Shown: positions 59,631 to 64,000 of the stretch, in pieces
How positions within the stretch are numbered: position 1 is the first letter of the stretch
How the letters are laid out: every line of letters starts with the position of its first letter
Assembly: GCF_040549525.1 (NCBI RefSeq)
Contig: NZ_JBEPTM010000006.1
Location: forward strand, 151,161 to 215,160
DNA length: 64,000 nucleotides
Direction: 5' to 3'
Source of the DNA: Lacisediminihabitans sp040549525
GTDB lineage: Bacteria; Actinomycetota; Actinomycetes; Actinomycetales; Microbacteriaceae
Position numbers and translations under genes: made by a program
Notes under the pieces: model-generated
Database searches by the model: none
What the model saw: only the letters and a program-made list of their open reading frames with translations
What the model was told of the DNA's origin: nothing

Positions 59631-62552
59631 GTGACGTCTACCCCCACCGAAGAACGCCGCCCTGCATCGCGATCACGAGTGACCCTCCTGATCACGCTCG
59701 CTGTCGTCGCGGTCCTCGTCATCCTCTTCTTCATCTTCGCGAGCCTCTACACCGACTGGCTGTGGTTCGAGCAGCTCGGCTTCCTCAAGGTGCTCACCAC
59801 CCAGTGGGTGGCCAGCACCGTCATGTTCTTCATCGGGTTCTTCGCCATGGCCGTTCCCGTGCTGGTGAGCATCGAGATCGCTTTCCGCGGTCGACCGGTC
59901 TACGCGAAACTCAACGCGCAGCTCGACCGCTACCAGCAGGTGATCGAACCTCTTCGTCGCCTCGCGATGTGGGGAATCCCCGCCGTGCTCGGACTCTTCG
60001 CCGGAGTCGCGACCTCCGCCCGGTGGCAGTTGGCGCTCGAGTGGATCAATGGTGTGCCCTCCGGCAAGGTCGATCCGCAGTTCAAGCTCGACATCTCGTT
60101 CTATCTCTTCGCGCTGCCGTTCTACCAGGCCGTCGCCGCCTTCGCCTCTGCGGTCGTGCTGATCTCCGCCATCGCCGCCATCGCGACAAGCTACCTCTAC
60201 GGGGCTCTGCGATTCAACGGTCGTGAGGTGCGCATCTCGCGCACCGCCCGCGTGCAGCTCGCCGTCACGGGCGCCGTCTACCTCGCCATCCAGGCCGTGA
60301 GCATCTGGCTCGACCAGTACGCCACCCTGAGCACCAAGACCTCGAGCACGCTCTTCGAGGGTGCTTCATTCGCGGATGCGACCGCGGTCATCCCCGGTCG
60401 CCAGATCCTTGCCGGGATCGCCGCCGTCGTCGCGATCCTGTTCGTCATCACCGCGGTCATCGGCCGCTGGCGCTTTCCGCTCATCGGCACGGCTCTTCTG
60501 CTCGTGAGCGGGTTGCTCATCGGATCGGTCTACCCCTGGGTCGTGCAGAAGTTCCAGGTCGAGCCGAACGTGCGCACCCTCGAGGCGCCATACATCCAAA
60601 GAAATATCAATGCGACGAGGGATGCCTACGGTGTCGCCAGCGTGCAGGAAGAGGCCTACTCGGCCAAGACCGACGCCCAGCAGGGTGCGCTGCGCAACGA
60701 CGCCGAGACGACCGCCTCGATCCGGATCATCGATCCAGCCCTCGTCTCGGATGCCTTCGCCCAGCTCGAGCGCATCAAGCAGTACTACCAGTTCAACAAG
60801 TACCTCGATGTCGACCGCTACACGATCAACGGCAAGTCGCAGGACACCGTCATCGCCGTGCGCGAGCTCAACCAGTCCAACACCAATGCCGCTCCGAGCT
60901 GGTACAACAACACCCTGGTGTATACCCACGGGTATGGCGTGGTCGCGGCCTACGGCAACCAGCGCTCGAGCGAAGGCCTTCCCGTCTTCCTGGAGTCGGG
61001 CATCCCCGTCACCGGTGACCTCGGAAAGTTCGAGCCGCGCATCTACTTCGGCGAGGAATCACCGTTGTACTCGATCGTCGGCGGGCCGAAGGGCGGAAGC
61101 AAGGTCGAACTCGACTACCCGGCGGGGGATGCGAACGCCAACCAGAACGCTACAACCACCTTCTCGGGCAACGGCGGGCCGAAGCTCGACAACGTGTTCA
61201 AGAAGCTGATCTACGCCATCAAGTTCCAGTCGGAGCAGATCTTCCTCTCCAACGGCGTGAACGACCAATCTCAGATCCTCTACACGCGCAACCCCGTCGA
61301 CCGCATCCAGAAGGCGGCGCCGTACCTCACGCTCGACAGCGATCCGTATCCTGCCGTGGTCGACGGTCGTGTGCAGTGGATCGTTGACGGGTACACGACA
61401 AGCGCCAGCTACCCGTATTCGGCGGTCCAACAGCTCAGCAGCGCCATCGCCGACACCTATACGCCCACGCCGCAGCTCGCGCTGGATGACATCAACTACA
61501 TCCGCAACTCGGTGAAGGCGACAGTCGATGCCTATAGCGGCAAGGTGACGCTCTACGCCTGGGATGACAAGGATCCGATCCTCAAGACCTGGCAGAAGAT
61601 CTTCCCGTCGACGGTGAAGCCGATCAGCGCGATCTCCTCCGACCTCATGAGTCACGTGCGCTACCCGGCGGACCTGTTCAAGGTGCAGCGCGAGATTCTC
61701 GGCACCTATCACGTGACCGATCCGAACACCTTCTACTCCTCGAGCGATGCGTGGATCACGCCGAACGACCCGACGAAGGCAGCCGCGACGGCTCGCCTCC
61801 AGCCGCCGTACTACCTCACGATGAAGCTCCCGGGCGCATCGCAGTCGGCGTTCTCGCTCTACTCCACCTACATCCCGAGCTCGAAGGGGGCCGGCACGAG
61901 CAACATCCTCACCGGCTACCTCGCGGCCAACGCGGATGCCGGCAACACCAAGGGAAAAGTGGCCAGCGGTTACGGCAAGCTCACGCTGCTGGCCCTGCCC
62001 AAGCAGAACTCGGTGCCCGGCCCCGGGCAGGTGCAGAGCAACTTCAACACCGACACCGCTGTGGCCAACCAGCTCGCACTGCTCCAGCGCGGTAACACCA
62101 CGGTCGATCTCGGCAACCTGCTGACCGTGCCGGTCGGTGGCGGACTGCTCTACGTGCAGCCGGTCTACGTCAAGTCGAACGCGGAGACGAGCTACCCGAT
62201 CCTGCGGAAGATCCTGGTGTCGTTCGGTGACAAGGTGGCGTTCGAGGACACACTGGATGCCGCCCTCAACTCGCTGTTCGGGGGAGACTCCGGAGCGAGC
62301 GCGGGTGACGGTGGCGTGACGCCCACGCCGACACCGACGCCGGATCCCGGCACCGGCACGGGCACGGGCACGACCGACCCCGGCACCGGAAACGGCGTGT
62401 CGAGCGCCGCGCTCAAGGCCGCACTCGCCGATGTGCAGACCGCTCTGACGGCTCGCGCTACGGCACTCAAGTCGGGCGACCTCACCGCCTACGCCACGGC
62501 GGATGCCGCCCTGGTGACGGCTCTGAACAACGTGTTCGCACTGGAGAAGTAA
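59631..62552 (+). CDS. UPF0182 family membrane protein
   Basis: Large membrane protein of 973 residues (Rv3193c-like). Seven or so helices occupy about residues 20-330, including the conserved WLWFEQLGFLKVLTTQW loop. The extracytoplasmic part of about 600 residues follows (EAPYIQRNINATRDAYG near 330 is highly conserved). The C-terminus carries a low-complexity Thr/Pro/Asp/Gly linker and a short helical tail. GTG 59631 has CCAGGAG ten bases upstream. Function unknown. It likely forms an operon with the PDZ protease. Confidence 0.95.
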   Translation: MTSTPTEERRPASRSRVTLLITLAVVAVLVILFFIFASLYTDWLWFEQLGFLKVLTTQWVASTVMFFIGFFAMAVPVLVSIEIAFRGRPVYAKLNAQLDRYQQVIEPLRRLAMWGIPAVLGLFAGVATSARWQLALEWINGVPSGKVDPQFKLDISFYLFALPFYQAVAAFASAVVLISAIAAIATSYLYGALRFNGREVRISRTARVQLAVTGAVYLAIQAVSIWLDQYATLSTKTSSTLFEGASFADATAVIPGRQILAGIAAVVAILFVITAVIGRWRFPLIGTALLLVSGLLIGSVYPWVVQKFQVEPNVRTLEAPYIQRNINATRDAYGVASVQEEAYSAKTDAQQGALRNDAETTASIRIIDPALVSDAFAQLERIKQYYQFNKYLDVDRYTINGKSQDTVIAVRELNQSNTNAAPSWYNNTLVYTHGYGVVAAYGNQRSSEGLPVFLESGIPVTGDLGKFEPRIYFGEESPLYSIVGGPKGGSKVELDYPAGDANANQNATTTFSGNGGPKLDNVFKKLIYAIKFQSEQIFLSNGVNDQSQILYTRNPVDRIQKAAPYLTLDSDPYPAVVDGRVQWIVDGYTTSASYPYSAVQQLSSAIADTYTPTPQLALDDINYIRNSVKATVDAYSGKVTLYAWDDKDPILKTWQKIFPSTVKPISAISSDLMSHVRYPADLFKVQREILGTYHVTDPNTFYSSSDAWITPNDPTKAAATARLQPPYYLTMKLPGASQSAFSLYSTYIPSSKGAGTSNILTGYLAANADAGNTKGKVASGYGKLTLLALPKQNSVPGPGQVQSNFNTDTAVANQLALLQRGNTTVDLGNLLTVPVGGGLLYVQPVYVKSNAETSYPILRKILVSFGDKVAFEDTLDAALNSLFGGDSGASAGDGGVTPTPTPTPDPGTGTGTGTTDPGTGNGVSSAALKAALADVQTALTARATALKSGDLTAYATADAALVTALNNVFALEK

Positions 62553-62570
62553 ACCGACATCCATCCCGCG

Positions 62571-62579
62571 TGGTAAGCT
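62571..62579 (+). promoter_or_regulatory. Extended -10 of tRNA-fMet
   Basis: TGG followed by TAAGCT, with 11 bases to the tRNA 5' end. A clear -35 is not seen. Confidence 0.4.
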
Positions 62580-62590
62580 TTTATACGTGC

Positions 62591-62664
62591 CGCGGGGTGG
62601 AGCAGTTCGGTAGCTCGCTGGGCTCATAACCCAGAGGTCGCAGGTTCAAATCCTGTCCCCGCAA
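62591..62664 (+). tRNA. Initiator tRNA-Met (CAU)
   Basis: A cloverleaf of 74 nt forms with anticodon CAT in loop CTCATAA. Initiator features: a C1-A72 mismatch in the acceptor stem (CGCGGGG/CCCCGCA) and three consecutive G-C pairs in the anticodon stem (CTGGG/CCCAG). The T-loop is TTCAAAT. CCA is not encoded; the sequence after the discriminator A is CAG. It is followed by a terminator. Confidence 0.97.
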
Positions 62665-62718
62665 CAGAGGGCCGTTCCGGATATGTAAGTCATAATTTCC
62701 GGATATTGATCGAAGAAA

Positions 62719-62756
62719 GACCGGGACGACTGAAAAGTCGTCCCGGTCCTTTTTTT
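62719..62756 (+). terminator. Strong intrinsic terminator after tRNA-fMet
   Basis: GACCGGGACGACT (62719-62731), loop GAAA, AGTCGTCCCGGTC (62736-62748), then a run of seven T. It is the clearest Rho-independent terminator in the window. Confidence 0.95.
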
Positions 62757-62813
62757 GTGCCGCCAACGTTTGTGATCTTGGTGCTGAATCCCTGTCTTCG
62801 CTCGTTAAACAGC

Positions 62814-62843
62814 AATTCGGCCTGCGTCTGGGCAGGCCGAATT
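62814..62843 (-). terminator. Hairpin near end of transposase-like gene
   Basis: AATTCGGCCTGC (62814-62825), six-base loop, GCAGGCCGAATT (62832-62843). It lies 31 bases past the stop of the minus-strand gene and can terminate it. Confidence 0.6.
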
Positions 62844-62874
62844 GTGTTGGTTCTTCGTGGGTATTGCGTCTGAA

Positions 62875-63910
62875 CTAGGTGGTTGGCCCGGGCGGGTTTC
62901 CGTCGTGGGATCGAACCAGCGGCGCACCGAGCGCGTCGTGCCGTCGCCTCGTTCGGTGCTTTACGGCTGAGCCTGAATTTGCGTCTTCGAGGCGGTGAGC
63001 CTCAGCTTTGAAGAAGGTCGCGATTCGTCTGAGGTTCGATGTGACCACTGAGAATGCGAGCGTTATGTATAAGGCGGCATAGCCGCGTCCCGACCTCTTC
63101 TTCGGATTGCCAATATCGCCGTGGGCGTCAGTTTTCAAGAGGTTGTTGGAGCTCTCGACCAGGCTGCGCATTCCGTATTGCCGACGCCATTCGACGGTCT
63201 TGTGCGGAAGGTGCTGCCCGAATTTGATCGCCTGCCGTTTGGAGTGGGCGGCCGATGGGTCCTCTGTGCGTGGCTTGCGTCCGGATTGTTTTCCGGACGC
63301 CACTGTTTCGTTGATCGGGAGAGTCGGTGGAATCGTCACGCTGGACACACTTGGCGCAACCTTGGGCTGCGCGAGCATCTTGTTCAGCGGCGGGTAGCTG
63401 AACCGCTGGAAACCGTCGACGTCGCGCCGCCCTTTCGGGATCATTCGATAGGGTTCGCGTGCGTCGATGTTCTGCTGAAGGCTCGGGAGCGCTTCTTCAC
63501 TTTCAGCCAAGATTTTGATGGCGGTCTGAACGTCTTCGAGGCTTGGGCCTTTTCTCTTGGTGGGGTGTTCCGTCTTATAGACGATGATCTTGGCTTCGTC
63601 TCGAGCTACTTCTGTTGCGGCGACTTTCCGCGAGGCTTCGATGAGCGATGTAGGCATCCAATTCACATACCAGCTGCCGTCTACCAGAATGAGATCGCTG
63701 AAGTGGCTTTGGAGACCGAGGTCTTCGGCCTTGTAGTCGAAAACAAGCTCGACACCAAGGCGGGCCATCGGGAGGTGGAACGTTTCGATTCGCTCGTAGT
63801 TGTATGCGCGATCGACGACTGAGGTGATTTGGTAGAAACCGAGGTTTTGGTGGTGCTCTGTCAGGTTGGCCGCGTGCCCGACAAATTCGCCAGGGTTGTG
63901 GCAACGGGAC
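62875..63910 (-). pseudogene. Transposase-like gene, 5' end cut off by IS insertion
   Basis: Reading frame of about 345 residues before the IS junction, without a convincing start; the beginning at the junction (SRCHNPGEFVGHAAN) looks like the middle of a protein. Downstream are DRAYNYERIETFHLP, LGVELVFDYKAEDLG and LILVDGSWYVNWMPTSLI, then MIPKGRRDVDGFQRF, and the C-terminal MRSLVESSNNLLKT plus ALYITLAFSVVTSNLRRIAT. This resembles DDE-type transposase-like proteins of actinobacteria. The N-terminal part is presumably beyond the IS copy. Codon use is less GC-biased than elsewhere, a sign of foreign origin. Confidence 0.7.
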
Positions 63911-64000
63911 TGCCCCGAGTTCAGTTGACTCGTTGGGTTAGTGGTTTTATGCGGCGTTGAGGGCCATGTTGATTGTCTCAAACTCGATCGGGGTGAGTTT
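63911..64000 (-). mobile_element. Left edge of an IS3-type insertion sequence (runs off window)
   Basis: The element appears to begin with TGCCCCGAGTTCAGTTGACT at 63911, an IS3-like terminus starting with TG. The 3' end of a transposase frame ends 36 bases inside. Only the first 90 bases of the element are visible, so target duplication and the other end cannot be checked. Confidence 0.65.
63947..64000 (-). CDS. IS3 family transposase, C-terminal fragment
   Basis: On the minus strand the last 54 bases read KLTPIEFETINMALNAA then TAA (63947-63949). This is the typical tail of IS3-family transposase OrfB (DDE integrase catalytic component), where a LTP-x-EFE motif lies just before the stop. 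The rest of the gene lies outside the window. Confidence 0.75.
   Translation of the reverse strand, partial: KLTPIEFETINMALNAA

Noticed and set aside
62665..62710. Attachment site (att) from integration into tRNA-fMet
   Set aside because: No second copy of the tRNA 3' end is present downstream in the window and no integrase is visible; only a 10-bp TTCCGGATAT direct repeat is seen, which is too short.
62581..62766. 61-codon minus-strand frame containing RGQDLNLRPLGYEPSEL
   Set aside because: This is the well-known spurious translation of the antisense strand of a tRNA gene; the true feature is tRNA-fMet.

Overview
The window is high-GC actinobacterial chromosome, most likely from the family Microbacteriaceae. 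This rests on the base composition, the actinobacterium-specific families (DUF3117, DUF3107, UPF0182, DUF2342 metalloprotease, MshB-like deacetylase, succinylase-type DapD, AdnAB-like helicase-nucleases) and the heavy use of leaderless starts. No species can be named from sequence alone. Gene order follows two blocks of the core genome that are recognisable from mycobacteria: typA - mshB - fdxA - dapC - dapD - dapE - DUF3117 - O-methyltransferase - tatB - mrp - MgtE-N/CBS on the left, and DEAD helicase - DUF3107 - AdnA/AdnB - NudC - UvrD2 - DUF2342 protease - PDZ protease - UPF0182 on the right.

Layout. 1-10.1 kb: a CPBP membrane protease, then an oligopeptide/dipeptide-type ABC importer (lipoprotein receptor, two permeases, fused two-domain ATPase, second paralogous receptor) interrupted by one reversed PH-domain gene. 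10.2-12.7 kb: typA and a small lipoprotein. 12.7-16.1 kb: an efeUOB ferrous-iron uptake operon with a near-perfect DtxR/IdeR-type iron box. 16.2-23.7 kb: mycothiol-type deacetylase, ferredoxin, citrate synthase and dapC/dapD/dapE, followed by a GT-C membrane protein that ends at an apparent premature TAG. 23.7-30.4 kb: DUF3117, methyltransferase, TatB, SDR, LysR, a 38-residue membrane peptide, Mrp, DUF1003, MgtE-N/CBS and a stress protein. 30.5-38.0 kb: aminopeptidase P, TetR, an endonuclease/exonuclease/phosphatase-fold protein, a PHP phosphoesterase, a DEAD helicase without a normal start codon, a ferritin-like protein and DUF3107.

38.1-44.5 kb: the AdnA/AdnB-like double-strand-break resection machine. 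44.5-50.8 kb: an accessory export region (LysR/MFS pair, then a MacA/MacB-like adaptor, ATPase and permease with a DUF5666 protein). 51-62.6 kb: a degenerate phosphotransferase, NudC lacking its zinc cysteines, UvrD2-like helicase, MFS, E1-like protein, DUF2342 protease, PDZ/Lon-like protease and UPF0182. 62.6-64 kb: initiator tRNA, a strong terminator, a transposase-like gene cut by an IS3-type element that runs off the window.

The most striking global signal is regulatory: eighteen genes have a TANNNT-like -10 hexamer exactly 6 or 7 bases before the start codon, which predicts leaderless mRNAs and settles several start sites. I found no CRISPR array, prophage, restriction or defence island, rRNA or natural-product cluster. 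Nothing here is a clear new multigene system; the most unusual items are single-gene oddities and the regulatory architecture listed under findings.
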